Shown: positions 52,601 to 62,754, numbered from the stretch's first letter. The stretch is 64,000 bases of DNA from JBBQZO01 sp038207625 (GCA_038207625.1 JBBQZO010000011.1:62001-126000), one strand, 5' to 3'. A program made the numbers and translations. The notes: generated by a model not told the origin, from the letters alone.

Positions 52601-54469
52601 TTATGCGTTGTTGACGACCAGGCGCGGCTCGCCGCTGGAAAAACGCTGGCGGATCGAGGCGGCGATGCCTTTGGCGTCCAGGCCCACGCCGGCCAGCAGC
52701 GCCTGCGGGTCGCCATGGTCGATGAACTTGTCCGGCAGACCAAGCATCAGCAGCGGTTTCACGATGCCCTCGGCGGCCAGCGCCTCGGCCACGGCGGCGC
52801 CGGCGCCACCCATGATGCAGCCCTCTTCCACCGTTACCAGATAGTCGTGCTCGTGCGCCAGCTGACGCACCAGCGCCAGGTCGAGCGGCTTGACGAAGCG
52901 CATATTGGCCACCGTCGCGTCCAGTTCGACGCCGGCCGCGACACTTGGCGCGACCATGCTGCCGAACGCGAGGATCGCGATCTTCTCGCCGGAGCGCTTG
53001 ATCTCGCCCTTGCCGATCTCGATGCTTGTCAGTTCGGCTTCGATGACCGCACCAGCACCCGCGCCGCGCGGATAGCGCACCGCCGCAGGGCCTGCGTAGT
53101 GAAAGCCGGTGGTGAGCATCTGGCGGCATTCGTTTTCGTCCGACGCAGCCATCACGACCATGTTCGGAATGCAGCGCAAATAGGCCATGTCGTAGTTGCC
53201 GGCATGGGTGGCGCCGTCGGCACCCACCAGGCCGGCGCGGTCCAGCGCAAACACCACGTCCAGGTTTTGAAGCGCCACGTCGTGGATCAGCTGATCGTAG
53301 GCGCGCTGCAAAAAGGTCGAGTAGATCGCCACCACCGGTTTCAGGCCTTCGCAGGCAAGGCCACCGGCAAACGTCACCGCGTGCTGCTCGGCGATGCCCA
53401 CGTCGAAATAGCGTTTTGGATAGAGCTGCTCGAAGCGCACCATGCCCGAACCTTCGCGCATGGCCGGCGTGATGCCAACCAGGCGCTTGTCGCTGGCTGC
53501 CATGTCGCACAGCCAGTTGCCGAACACCTCCGTGTAGGTGGTCTTGCCGGCGGCGGCCGGCTTGATGCCCTCGGCCGGATTGAACTTGCCCGTGCCGTGA
53601 TACAGAATCGGCTCGGCTTCGGCCAGCTTGTAGCCCTGGCCCTTCTTGGTGACCACGTGCAGGAACTGCGGCCCCTTGAGCTTCTTGATGTTTTCCAGCG
53701 TCGGAATCAAGGATTCGAGATCGTGCCCGTCGATCGGACCGATGTAGTTGAAACCGAATTCCTCAAACAGCGTGGCCGGCACCACCATGCCCTTGGCGTG
53801 CTCCTCGAAGCGCTTGGCCAATTCGAGCATCGGGCCGGGCAGCACCGATTTGCCGACGTTTTTGGCGGCCGCGTAAAACTGCCCAGACATCAGGCGGGCC
53901 AGATAACGGTTCAGCGCGCCGACCGGCGGCGAGATCGACATGTCGTTATCGTTCAACACCACCAGCAGGTTGATATCTTCCTGCACGCCGGCGTTGTTGA
54001 GCGCCTCGAAGGCCATCCCGGCAGTCATCGAACCGTCGCCGATGACGGCGATCGCGTGGCGGTTTTCGCCTTTCAGCTTGGCCGCCTGCGCCATGCCCAG
54101 CGCGGCCGAGATCGACGTCGACGAGTGCGCCGTGCCGAAGGTGTCGTACTCGCTTTCGTCGCGGCGCGGGAAACCCGACACGCCGTTGAACTGGCGCAGC
54201 GTGTGCATCCGGTCGCGCCGGCCGGTGAGGATCTTGTGGGTGTAAGTCTGGTGGCCGACGTCCCACACGATGCGGTCGTGCGGCGTGTTGAACACGTAGT
54301 GCAGCGCCACCGTCAGTTCGACCGTGCCCAAATTGGACGACAGATGGCCGCCCGTCTTGGACACCGAGTCGAGCAGGAAGTGGCGCAGCTCGTTGGCCAG
54401 CGGCGTGAGCTGCGGGCGCGTGAGCTTGCGCACATCGGCCGGAAAATTGATTTGATCTAGCAGTTTCAT
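52601..54469 (-). CDS. dxs: 1-deoxy-D-xylulose-5-phosphate synthase
   Basis: Dxs condenses pyruvate and glyceraldehyde 3-phosphate, the first step of the MEP isoprenoid pathway. The 622-residue product has the thiamine diphosphate motif GDGSMTAGMAFEALNNAG, DRAGLVGADGATHAG, and SDKRLVGITPAMREGSG. It follows ispA with no gap and is the last gene of xseB-ispA-dxs. Confidence 0.97.
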   Translation of the reverse strand: MKLLDQINFPADVRKLTRPQLTPLANELRHFLLDSVSKTGGHLSSNLGTVELTVALHYVFNTPHDRIVWDVGHQTYTHKILTGRRDRMHTLRQFNGVSGFPRRDESEYDTFGTAHSSTSISAALGMAQAAKLKGENRHAIAVIGDGSMTAGMAFEALNNAGVQEDINLLVVLNDNDMSISPPVGALNRYLARLMSGQFYAAAKNVGKSVLPGPMLELAKRFEEHAKGMVVPATLFEEFGFNYIGPIDGHDLESLIPTLENIKKLKGPQFLHVVTKKGQGYKLAEAEPILYHGTGKFNPAEGIKPAAAGKTTYTEVFGNWLCDMAASDKRLVGITPAMREGSGMVRFEQLYPKRYFDVGIAEQHAVTFAGGLACEGLKPVVAIYSTFLQRAYDQLIHDVALQNLDVVFALDRAGLVGADGATHAGNYDMAYLRCIPNMVVMAASDENECRQMLTTGFHYAGPAAVRYPRGAGAGAVIEAELTSIEIGKGEIKRSGEKIAILAFGSMVAPSVAAGVELDATVANMRFVKPLDLALVRQLAHEHDYLVTVEEGCIMGGAGAAVAEALAAEGIVKPLLMLGLPDKFIDHGDPQALLAGVGLDAKGIAASIRQRFSSGEPRLVVNNA

Positions 54470-55362
<893 letters not shown>

Positions 55363-55366
<4 letters not shown>

Positions 55367-55620
55367 TGGCCCGCCTCGGCGCCGCTGTCGCCAGCAAACG
55401 GTTTGAGCATGTCACCTTCCAGCACCTTCACCTGCGACTCCACCTTGTCGAGCTGGGTGGCGCAATACTTCACCAGTTCCGAGCCGCGCGCATAGGCGGC
55501 CACCGACGCTTCCAGTGGCAATTGGCCCGCTTCCATCTGCGTGACCAGTTGTGCCAGTTCGGCCATCGCTTCTTCGAACGAGGCCGGCGCGGCGTTTTCG
55601 GTGCTTGATTTCTTTGACAT
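55363..55620 (-). CDS. xseB: Exodeoxyribonuclease VII small subunit
   Basis: The 85-residue product matches XseB: FEEAMAELAQLVTQMEAGQLPLEASVAAYARGSEL and CATQLDKVESQVKVLEG. With XseA it degrades single-stranded DNA in repair. ATG at 55620 (MSKKSST) is the family start. It heads the xseB-ispA-dxs operon. Confidence 0.95.
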
Positions 55621-55964
55621 AGGTACCCAAATTGTTTCGACAAATGCCGCGGCTGGCGCGGCCAGATCAGTGTAGCCCGATATTTTAGAACAAACCATCC
55701 TATCGGGTAACGTGTGGGCGCGCCTGCCAGCTCGTCAGCAAAGTGAGAGTTTATCGCAAATGCGGGCCCGTTCATTAAAACACTGGTTTTTCGGGAATTT
55801 ATTTACACGAAAACACGACAAGCCCTCTATCGGGCCGGGCAAAGGGGCGCCAATTCACGGTATAATCTTCGGTTCTGTCCAAAAAACCCATACGTATCAA
55901 CATCATGCGGGGCTTTGGATGCTTTCTCTTCCTTAGATTTTTGCCATATATAAAGGGGGTTGGG
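55621..55964. other. Divergent promoter region between xseB and the Rieske oxygenase
   Basis: No gene is supported. On the plus strand a TATAAT (55861-55866) lies about 100 bases before the oxygenase start, without a good -35 box. AT-rich segments at 55740-55815 may hold the xseB promoter. Confidence 0.5.
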
Positions 55965-57065
55965 ATGTCCGATCTGGCTACCCACACCAAGCTGGCGCAT
56001 TCGTGCGTGCAACTTCCGGTCACGGTCTATTTTGACGAAGCGCTGCTGGCGCGCGAAACGACCGAGCTGTTCCAGGCCGGCCCGCGCTATGTCGGGCACG
56101 AGCTGATGGTGCCCGAGACGGGCGACTTTGCCACGCTCGCGTCCGAGCGCGAGGGCCGCATGCTGGTGCGCAGCGCCGACGGCATCGAAGTGATGTCGAA
56201 CGTGTGCCGCCACCGCCAGGCGCTGATGTTCAACGGTCGCGGCAATGCCGACAACATCGTCTGCCCGCTGCACCGCTGGACCTACGACCTGAAGGGCGAG
56301 TTGATCGGCGCGCCGCATTTTCCCGAGACACCGTGTCTGAAGCTGTCGACAACGCCGCTGCAAAACTGGAACGGCCTGCTGTTCGAGCAGAACGGCTACG
56401 ACGTGATGGCGCAGCTGAACGCGCTGTCGGTGACCAAGGATCTGGACTTCACCGGCTACATGCTGGACCACGTGACGGTGCAGCAGTGCGACTACAACTG
56501 GAAGACCTTCATCGAGGTCTATCTGGAGGATTACCACGTCGAGCCGTTCCACCCCGGGCTGGGCGGCTTTGTCAGTTGCGACGATCTGCGCTGGGAATTT
56601 GGACGCGACTACAGCGTGCAGACGGTGGGGGTCAATCGCGGCCTGCAAAAGGCCGGCTCGCCGGTGTACCAGCGCTGGCAGGAACAGGTGCTCAAATTCC
56701 GTGGCGGCACCCCGCCGCCCTACGGCGCGATCTGGCTCACGCTGTACCCGAACATCATGGTCGAGTGGTATCCGCACGTGCTGATTGTGTCCACGCTGTG
56801 GCCGGACGGCCCGCAAAAGACCCGCAACGTCGTCGAGTTCTACTATCCCGAAGAGATCGCGCTGTTCGAGCGCGAGTTCATCGAAGCCGAGCGCGCCGCC
56901 TACATGGAAACCTGCGTCGAGGACGACGAGATCGCCTTGCGCATGGACGCCGGCCGGCGTGTGCTGATGACGCGCGGCGTCAACGAAGTGGGCCCTTACC
57001 AGTCACCGATGGAAGACGGCATGCGCCACTTCCACGAATGGTATCGCAGCCGGCTGGAAGTCTAA
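55965..57065 (+). CDS. Rieske-type aromatic ring-hydroxylating oxygenase, alpha subunit-like
   Basis: The 366-residue product has a Rieske 2Fe-2S site (CRHRQALMF and CPLHRW, pattern C-x-H, C-x2-H) and a mononuclear iron site typical of oxygenase alpha subunits (EDYHVEPFHPG). ATG at 55965 follows AAAGGGGG. There is no beta subunit or reductase gene nearby, as in single-component members of the family. The substrate cannot be told. It is followed by an EamA transporter and a sulfurtransferase. Confidence 0.9.
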   Translation: MSDLATHTKLAHSCVQLPVTVYFDEALLARETTELFQAGPRYVGHELMVPETGDFATLASEREGRMLVRSADGIEVMSNVCRHRQALMFNGRGNADNIVCPLHRWTYDLKGELIGAPHFPETPCLKLSTTPLQNWNGLLFEQNGYDVMAQLNALSVTKDLDFTGYMLDHVTVQQCDYNWKTFIEVYLEDYHVEPFHPGLGGFVSCDDLRWEFGRDYSVQTVGVNRGLQKAGSPVYQRWQEQVLKFRGGTPPPYGAIWLTLYPNIMVEWYPHVLIVSTLWPDGPQKTRNVVEFYYPEEIALFEREFIEAERAAYMETCVEDDEIALRMDAGRRVLMTRGVNEVGPYQSPMEDGMRHFHEWYRSRLEV

Positions 57066-57074
57066 GGGCGCGCC

Positions 57075-57983
57075 ATGGCATCGCTCTGGATGCTGGTCGC
57101 CGCGTTCATGTTTTCGGCCATGGGCGCGTGCGTCAAGCTCGCCGCCGACTACTACTCGACGTCCGAGATCGTCATGTATCGCGGCGCCGTCGGCGTGGCG
57201 ATGCTGTTCATGCTGGTGCGCTACCGGGGCGGCACGTTTCGCACCGCGCTGGTGGGCGAACACCTGTGGCGCGGCGCCGTCGGCGTGATCTCGCTGTGGC
57301 TGTGGTTCTTCGCGATCAGCCAACTGCCGCTGGCCACCGCGATGACGCTCAACTACATGGCACCGATCTGGGTCGCCGCGCTGCTGTTTCTGGCCGGCTG
57401 GTGGCATAGCAAAAACCACGTCGAGTGGCCATTGATCGGCGCCATCGTGATGAGTTTTGTCGGCGTCACGCTGGTGCTGCGCCCGGCCTTCGCCGCGCAG
57501 CAATGGCTGGGCGCCACTGTCGGCCTGATCTCGGGCGTGCTGTCCGCCTTCGCCTACCTGCAGGTGCGCCGCCTGGGCCAGCTGGGCGAACCGGAATACC
57601 GGGTGGTGTTCTACTTCTCCCTGATCACGGTGCTGGCCGGCCTGGGCGGCACGCTGGCGCTGCCCGCGCCCGTGCATGCGCACAACTGGCACAGCGCCGC
57701 GCTGCTGGTGGCGATCGGCGTGTGCGCGACCACCGCGCAAATGGCGATGACGCGCGCCTACCGGGTCGGCAAGACGCTGGTGGTGGCCAACCTTCAATAC
57801 ACCGGCATCATTTTTTCCAGCGGCTGGGCGATGCTGATCTGGGGCGACCGCTTCGACACCTTGACCTGGCTGGGCATTTTCGTCATTCTCGCGTCCGGCC
57901 TGGCCGCGACGTTTTACAATACCCGCTTGACCGAACGCGGCGTCGCCGTAGCCGACACCGACCCCATCGCAAGCGAACTTTGA
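57075..57983 (+). CDS. EamA/DMT family transporter
   Basis: The 302-residue product has ten hydrophobic helices in two EamA repeats, with MLVAAFMFSAMGACVKLAADYY at the start and ATAMTLNYMAPIWVAALLFL in the first half. Members export or import small metabolites, often amino acids; the substrate is unknown. It starts nine bases after the oxygenase stop, suggesting one operon with it and the sulfurtransferase. Confidence 0.92.
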   Translation: MASLWMLVAAFMFSAMGACVKLAADYYSTSEIVMYRGAVGVAMLFMLVRYRGGTFRTALVGEHLWRGAVGVISLWLWFFAISQLPLATAMTLNYMAPIWVAALLFLAGWWHSKNHVEWPLIGAIVMSFVGVTLVLRPAFAAQQWLGATVGLISGVLSAFAYLQVRRLGQLGEPEYRVVFYFSLITVLAGLGGTLALPAPVHAHNWHSAALLVAIGVCATTAQMAMTRAYRVGKTLVVANLQYTGIIFSSGWAMLIWGDRFDTLTWLGIFVILASGLAATFYNTRLTERGVAVADTDPIASEL

Positions 57984-57990
57984 GGATGCC

Positions 57991-58848
57991 ATGTACACCA
58001 CGCTGATCAGCGCCGCCGAACTGTCCCGCCACCCGCACGGCAGCAGCCCCGACTGGGTCGTCGTCGACTGCCGCCACGACCTGATGAACCCGAACGCGGG
58101 GCGCGACGCCTTTGCTGCTGGCCACATCGCGGGCGCCGTGTTCGCCAGCATCGACGACGACCTGTCGGGCGCCAAGAGCGGCCCGGACGGGGTGTTTCGC
58201 GGCCGCCACCCGCTGCCCGAGCGCGCCGCACTGATCGCGTCACTGCGCGCGCTGGGCATCAACGACAACACCCAGGTGGTGGCGTACGACGCTCACGGCG
58301 GCATGTTCGCCGCGCGCCTGTGGTGGTTGCTGCGCTGGATAGGCCACGCGCAAGTGGCCGTGCTGGACGGCGGCCTGCCGGCATGGCAGGCAGACGGCCA
58401 AGCGCTGAGCACTGAGACATCGCACATCACGCCCGGCGCGATCAGCGATCAGCCCGCGCTGGTGACGACGGTCAGCGCCGCCGACGTGCTGGCCAATCTG
58501 AACGGCGGCGCGCGCATCGTCATCGATGCGCGCTCGCCCGACCGCTTCCGCGGCGAAAACGAAACGATGGACCCGGTCGGCGGCCACATTCCCGGCGCGC
58601 GCAACCGTTTCTTCAAGGACAACCTGGGCGCCGACGGCCGCTTCAAAAACGCCGACCAGCTCCGCGCCGAATTCGCGCCGCTACTGGCCGATCCCGCCTC
58701 GGCGATTATGCAATGCGGCTCCGGCGTGACCGCCTGCCACAACCTGCTGGCGCTCGAAGTGGCGGGCCTGTCCGGCGCCGCGTTGTACCCCGGCTCGTGG
58801 AGCGAATGGTGCGCCGACGCGGCGCGCCCGGTTGCCACCGGCGCGTAG
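57991..58848 (+). CDS. Sulfurtransferase, 3-mercaptopyruvate type
   Basis: The 285-residue product has two rhodanese domains. The first, inactive one begins VVDCRHDLMNPNAGRDAFAAGHIAGAVF. The second has the active-site loop CGSGVTACHN; CGSGVTA is typical of 3-mercaptopyruvate sulfurtransferase, while thiosulfate sulfurtransferases carry CRKGVTA. It starts seven bases after the EamA gene. It is the last gene before the lower-GC segment. Confidence 0.92.
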   Translation: MYTTLISAAELSRHPHGSSPDWVVVDCRHDLMNPNAGRDAFAAGHIAGAVFASIDDDLSGAKSGPDGVFRGRHPLPERAALIASLRALGINDNTQVVAYDAHGGMFAARLWWLLRWIGHAQVAVLDGGLPAWQADGQALSTETSHITPGAISDQPALVTTVSAADVLANLNGGARIVIDARSPDRFRGENETMDPVGGHIPGARNRFFKDNLGADGRFKNADQLRAEFAPLLADPASAIMQCGSGVTACHNLLALEVAGLSGAALYPGSWSEWCADAARPVATGA

Positions 58849-59007
58849 CTCGCGCCGGTGGCGCGCAGGAGCCGCCTGCATCGCCGCAGTTTTAGCGGAT
58901 TGGGAGATGTTGGCGTCTCTCGATCCGCCGAAGTCACTCCTATTGCCGAATCTACTAAACTGCCGCAGCACCAGCAGTCAAACAAAATACCAAGGAAATG
59001 TCCATCT

Positions 59008-59472
59008 ATGCCCCCGCGAAGGATCGCCCGGACCGTCCTGGTGGCGCTCGCCGCTTTGGCCGTAGCCACTGCAGCCCTACTTGCACGAGGCCCCCTCGGC
59101 ATAGTCGTATCTAAGGACTTTGTTGAGCAATTGCACGCCGCAGTATCCAGCAGCGGTAGTACGGTAAGCCAGACAAAGGAAGTGGCACCGGAGTCGGTTC
59201 AGCTTGAATTTTTCGTAAGCCTGAGACGAACGCTCAAAGTTATCGGCGCGTCAATTGGAGTTATCCTCCACGAGGATGAGTATGCAAGCGCATACACTAT
59301 CGTATCTGCCGATGGCAAAACCACAATTCATTGCCTGAGTCGATTTCGAGGGGACCACGCTCTTGGCATCGTAGTCGAACCCGGACCAACTGGCACGCTG
59401 GCTGCAGTTCATCTTCGTGACGTCTTAATCACTGCATTGCCAAATCTTCCCATACTGCTAACAGGACGTTGA
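59008..59472 (+). CDS. Membrane-anchored protein of unknown function
   Basis: The 154-residue product has a basic N-terminus and a hydrophobic helix (TVLVALAALAVATAALLA), then a predicted alpha/beta domain without known motifs. AAGGA lies upstream of ATG at 59008. Base composition is visibly lower in GC than in neighbouring core genes, fitting acquired DNA. Confidence 0.6.
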   Translation: MPPRRIARTVLVALAALAVATAALLARGPLGIVVSKDFVEQLHAAVSSSGSTVSQTKEVAPESVQLEFFVSLRRTLKVIGASIGVILHEDEYASAYTIVSADGKTTIHCLSRFRGDHALGIVVEPGPTGTLAAVHLRDVLITALPNLPILLTGR

Positions 59473-59524
59473 CAACAGTTGCCACACGTGGAGGAAAACG
59501 AGAACAATAGGGGACGGCGCACAA

Positions 59525-60181
59525 TTAGAACGATTTGGGATTGAGCACCCCTATTGAATTCAAGATTTTCACGACCCCAACCACCAATCCGACTAGGCAC
59601 GTAAGAAACCATAGTGTCGTTCCCACTGGATGATCCAAGAATATATTCTTCACCATCCCGGCAAGGTTGCCGCCCCGGTCTTTGACGTATTTCTCATGTA
59701 GCCCGGCGAACGTCACCGCCAATTCGCCCGATTGCAGGACATGCCGACCGGAGAGGGAAAGATACGGTTCAATCATGGCCTTGTTCTGAAGGCTATTAAT
59801 AATATGCGTCATATCTTGAAGAAATAGCGTTTCAAGTTCACCCCTTCGTGCTCCAAGCGCCTCACCGCACAAAATTTGAAACTCCCGCTGTTTTCGTAGC
59901 AAATGGTTCATGCTGATTGCTTCAATCGCAGTCGTTGCAATGACCTTTACGCCTTCCTCGAATTCCACCGTTAGCGCTTCATGCGCCGCCGTTAGCGTCA
60001 TTGATGAAAGTAGCGGACCACGGGCGTTCAATTCCGCCTTCTTGCTGGTCAATGCAGCGCGGAACCTTTCGTTTCTCAGGTCAAAGCGCGCGCGCAATAG
60101 CGAATTGAATTCATCAGTTGCTACGCGTAGTCGATTTTTCAGGGGCGTCGAAGGTTTTTTTAGATGCGCAGATCGTAGCAC
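59525..60181 (-). CDS. Protein of unknown function with C-terminal membrane helix
   Basis: The 218-residue product is mainly helical, with a long N-terminal cytoplasmic part and one C-terminal hydrophobic segment (TTLWFLTCLVGLVVGVVKIL). The start is GTG at 60181. No family is recognised. It is convergent with the 59008 gene and of similar low GC; it may belong to a mobile or defence-related cassette, but nothing in the sequence proves this. Confidence 0.55.
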   Translation of the reverse strand: MLRSAHLKKPSTPLKNRLRVATDEFNSLLRARFDLRNERFRAALTSKKAELNARGPLLSSMTLTAAHEALTVEFEEGVKVIATTAIEAISMNHLLRKQREFQILCGEALGARRGELETLFLQDMTHIINSLQNKAMIEPYLSLSGRHVLQSGELAVTFAGLHEKYVKDRGGNLAGMVKNIFLDHPVGTTLWFLTCLVGLVVGVVKILNSIGVLNPKSF

Positions 60182-60662
60182 ATGACCCCACTGCCACTCG
60201 GATGCGATCTAAGGCGCCAGGGTCCGGCAAATGGACATTCGAACCTTGGCCGGGAACTTTGGCGGAATCGAAAAAGTTCACTGTCGTCATCCAGACGTCC
60301 ATCTCCCCCTAACGCCGATATCGCCCAGGAGGCGGCAGGCCTAGCCTTTGCTTCGCAGCCACGAAAGCGCGAAATCACACGATTCCGCGCGATACCGCAC
60401 GAAAAGTACGCGAAACCAGCCGAAATGCATCCGATTTCACACGATTTCAAGCCGAAATCGCACGATTCCGAGCCGATTTTGAACGATATGGTTCATGAGG
60501 CTGTCTAATATTTGGAACGAAAAGCTACCGCATGCAATCGTGAGAAATCGGCGTGTTTTCGGCCGATTTCGCGCGATTTTCGTTCGATTTCGCACGCGAA
60601 TCGTGCGATTTCGGAGTGCTATCGTGCGGTATCGGCCAATATCGTGCGAAAGCGAGCAAACC
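60182..60662. repeat. Intergenic array of degenerate AATCNCACGATT palindromes
   Basis: From about 60360 to 60655 the sequence is a dense mix of short palindrome-like units such as AATCACACGATT, AATCGCACGATT, AATCGTGCGATT and GATACCGCACGA, with GAAATCGG/CCGATTTC linkers. Units on the left recur in inverted form on the right. It has no regular spacing, so it is not a CRISPR. The rest of the stretch shows no gene. Confidence 0.75.
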
Positions 60663-61133
60663 ATGAACCGACAACACCCTGCGCCTGCCATGGAACTCCC
60701 GATCTCTACGGAGATTTATCAGCAACTCGTGCTGGCATCCGGTCAAACCGCATTTACGCAAGAGGCGTGGGAGATCGCAGCCATCGCCATTCGAGAATGG
60801 ATGACTCACAACAATCCAGATTCATTTGCTATGCCTGCGACGTCAGGATACCAGTGGAAGCATATTTTCCTGCCCACCGGAACACTCCTGCGAACTATCT
60901 TCCATGGAAAAAACTATCATTGTTTAGTTGACGGCGATTGCATTGATTACAACGGCGAGGAGGTTTCGCCAAGCGGTTTTGCAAATGCGGTTGGAGGAAT
61001 CCGCCGCAATGCATGGAAAGTCGTTTGGATTCTCTTTCCAAATAGCTCGACCTGGAAACTGGCGGCAGCAATTCGACCAAAGAAGGGGCCAGATTCAATT
61101 TATACGCCGGACAGGCGCGGGGTCGGCGAATAA
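60663..61133 (+). CDS. Protein of unknown function, possible RAMA/DUF4357-like C-terminus
   Basis: The 156-residue product has an N-terminal helical part (STEIYQQLVLASGQTAFTQEAWEIAAIAIREWM). Its C-terminal half, GTLLRTIFHGKNYHCLVDGDCIDYNGEEVSPSGFANAVGG...RNAWKVVW, resembles the pattern of RAMA/DUF4357 domains seen in restriction-linked proteins. ATG at 60663 was chosen; the frame extends 56 codons upstream through the repeat array as Arg-rich noise. Function is unknown. Confidence 0.55.
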   Translation: MNRQHPAPAMELPISTEIYQQLVLASGQTAFTQEAWEIAAIAIREWMTHNNPDSFAMPATSGYQWKHIFLPTGTLLRTIFHGKNYHCLVDGDCIDYNGEEVSPSGFANAVGGIRRNAWKVVWILFPNSSTWKLAAAIRPKKGPDSIYTPDRRGVGE

Positions 61134-61158
61134 TCTGGGCGTGCACCGGCCGCGCGGA

Positions 61159-61494
61159 CTAAGCGCGCGCCGCATGGGCGAGCACGTCGGACGCCCATTG
61201 GTTCATGCTTTTGCCAGATGCCTCGGCCGCGCTAGCCGCAGCCGCATGCACTTCGGGTGGAACGCGCAGCATCAGCTTGCCCGACGCTGGCTTTTGCGCC
61301 GCACGGCCAAGCTCAAGCGATGCGGTGATGTAATGATCCACCGCATCATGGAAAGCGACCACCAACGCATCCACGGTTTCGCCATGAAACGAAACGATAT
61401 CGGCGATTCCGGCCAGGCGCCCGACAAAAATAAGGTCTTCCGCATCAAACTCAATGCGGGCCGAATAGCCTTTGTAGGAAAGCGGTTTGCTCAT
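61159..61494 (-). CDS. hicB: HicB family antitoxin
   Basis: The 111-residue antitoxin has the HicB start LSYKGYSARIEFDAEDLIFVGRLAGIADIVSFHGETVDAL and a C-terminal ribbon-helix-helix DNA-binding part (RVPPEVHAAAASAAEASGKSMNQWASDVL). It neutralises HicA and represses the operon. Its ATG overlaps the hicA stop as ATGA. Confidence 0.93.
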   Translation of the reverse strand: MSKPLSYKGYSARIEFDAEDLIFVGRLAGIADIVSFHGETVDALVVAFHDAVDHYITASLELGRAAQKPASGKLMLRVPPEVHAAAASAAEASGKSMNQWASDVLAHAARA

Positions 61495-61745
61495 GGTTTT
61501 GCTCCTGCCGACTTAAGAAATTCGCCCGCGTCCCGGACTTGATATCGCTTCGCTTCTTTGCCCGGGTGCGGTCGGTGAAAGTCTGCGCGCTTTCCGTTCA
61601 ACACGACCGCAACCCGTGATCCATCGCCCTCGACAACTTCGGCGCCGAGCGCCACGAACAGCGCCTCAATTTTGCGCCACTCTAGAGACGATGGCGTTGG
61701 CACTGAATAAATTGCTGCGAGCGTTTTTTGATGTGCGCTGTTCAT
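61491..61745 (-). CDS. hicA: HicA family mRNA interferase toxin
   Basis: The 84-residue toxin matches the HicA-like family: LEWRKIEALFVALGAEVVEGDGSRVAVVLNGKRADFHRPHPGKEAKRYQVRDAGEFLKSAG, with the active His in the FHRPHPG region. It is a small RNA-cleaving toxin. ATG at 61745 was chosen; the upstream open frame is noise. It precedes hicB in the usual toxin-antitoxin order. Confidence 0.92.
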   Translation of the reverse strand: MNSAHQKTLAAIYSVPTPSSLEWRKIEALFVALGAEVVEGDGSRVAVVLNGKRADFHRPHPGKEAKRYQVRDAGEFLKSAGAKP

Positions 61746-61754
61746 GCGTCGAAT

Positions 61755-61773
61755 GATATCATAATGTGATATC
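61755..61773. promoter_or_regulatory. Operator-like inverted repeat in front of hicA
   Basis: GATATCA-TAATG-TGATATC is a perfect 7-base inverted repeat with a 5-base centre, 10 bases upstream of the hicA ATG. It lies near a possible -10 box (TATGAT, minus strand). HicB ribbon-helix-helix proteins bind such repeats, so it is a likely autoregulatory site. Confidence 0.55.
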
Positions 61774-61783
61774 GCGCCACACA

Positions 61784-62028
61784 TCAATCGATGATCAGCG
61801 CAAGCAGGCGATTGCCTCTGATCGTGATCGCCAGATCGGAAACGTCCCTGTCGATCGGGGGCACTGTGAAGGTATCGAGGACTACGTCGCGCAGAGCCTT
61901 CTGATGTGGGCGTGCAAACTCGCCCGCGCGCAACCCCATGAGGGCAATCACACTGACGGCTGGCTCGGGCGAGGAGCTGAGCTCGCGGATTAGGCGGCGG
62001 GAGAAGGGGCCAGCTTCGATTCTTTGAA
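61784..62028 (-). pseudogene. Remnant of a PIN-domain (VapC-like) toxin gene
   Basis: The frame ending at the TGA (61784-61786) reads IRELSSSPEPAVSVIALMGL, continues GEFARPHQKALRDVVLDTF and then PIDRDVSDLAITIRGNRLLALIID before the stop. This matches the middle of VapC/PIN toxins, whose family pattern is a conserved Glu/Leu-Arg-x-Gly-Glu helix and an IxRxN...DAIIxATA end. The N-terminal catalytic Asp region and the C-terminus are missing, so it is a non-functional fragment. The identification is from pattern memory and moderate. Confidence 0.5.
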
Positions 62029-62171
62029 GGGATCAGGGTCGAGTTCGAATTTTTGAGTAAGGTCCAAAATCCTGTGTCACCTTGCATGCTTGCTCCCGTT
62101 CAAATTGCAACGGCAAGCATGCGAAAAGCGGCGGCAAGCCACGCGGCTGCGGTTCATGGATCGCGTAACGC

Positions 62172-62615
62172 CTAACGCGGGTCCTTGCCTTGATCGCGGA
62201 CCACGGAGCACGACAATGCGTCGGCTGAATCAGCCTGGAAATCTGACGCCTTGTCGGCCAGGTAGCTTTGTTCGCTGCCATATCCGATGATGATCCAACC
62301 GATGTCTTTGTTGGGGCCACCGTTATGCGCTAGCGAGATTACCCGGTAGCGGCAGGCAGGGGCACTCCTTGTGAGGCGCCACGTGCTGCGCCAGCGACCA
62401 GCGCTGTCCGTGTGCTCGACCAGTTCGTACGGCAGCGCCTGGCACTGGCTGAACGAAGTCAGCCACGATATGGTTTTGGTGCGCACGGCAAACATGCCAT
62501 AGCAAGCCCGGCCACTACCGAGAAAGTGCCCGGTGAACGGCGTTTCGCTGGCCAGCGCCGGCGCGCCCATGACCAAGCACAGGGCTAACACGCGGCGGCG
62601 GATCATGCTGCGCAC
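62172..62615 (-). CDS. Exported protein of unknown function
   Basis: The 147-residue product has a basic N-terminus and signal peptide (RRVLALCLVMGAPALA) and four Cys in the mature part (RACYGMF, FSQCQAL, PACRYRV, LSCSVV), likely paired. No family is recognised. ATG at 62606 (MIRRRV) is an alternative start. Confidence 0.65.
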   Translation of the reverse strand: MRSMIRRRVLALCLVMGAPALASETPFTGHFLGSGRACYGMFAVRTKTISWLTSFSQCQALPYELVEHTDSAGRWRSTWRLTRSAPACRYRVISLAHNGGPNKDIGWIIIGYGSEQSYLADKASDFQADSADALSCSVVRDQGKDPR

Positions 62616-62754
62616 GTGCTATCCCCCATGGCGCGTTTGCCCATCACGACCACCCAGTAATCGCATTTATTCAACGATATAGGACGGAGCAAAATTATCT
62701 CCACCAAGAATTCCCGCTGCGATTCCTGTTGATTCCTGCGGCGCATCTTGTTTT

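Larger units (their letters stand above)
61746..62171. other. Intergenic region upstream of hicAB
   Basis: The region holds the operator-like palindrome next to hicA and the remnant of a PIN-domain toxin gene (separate entries). From about 62030 to 62171 nothing is seen. Confidence 0.5.
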
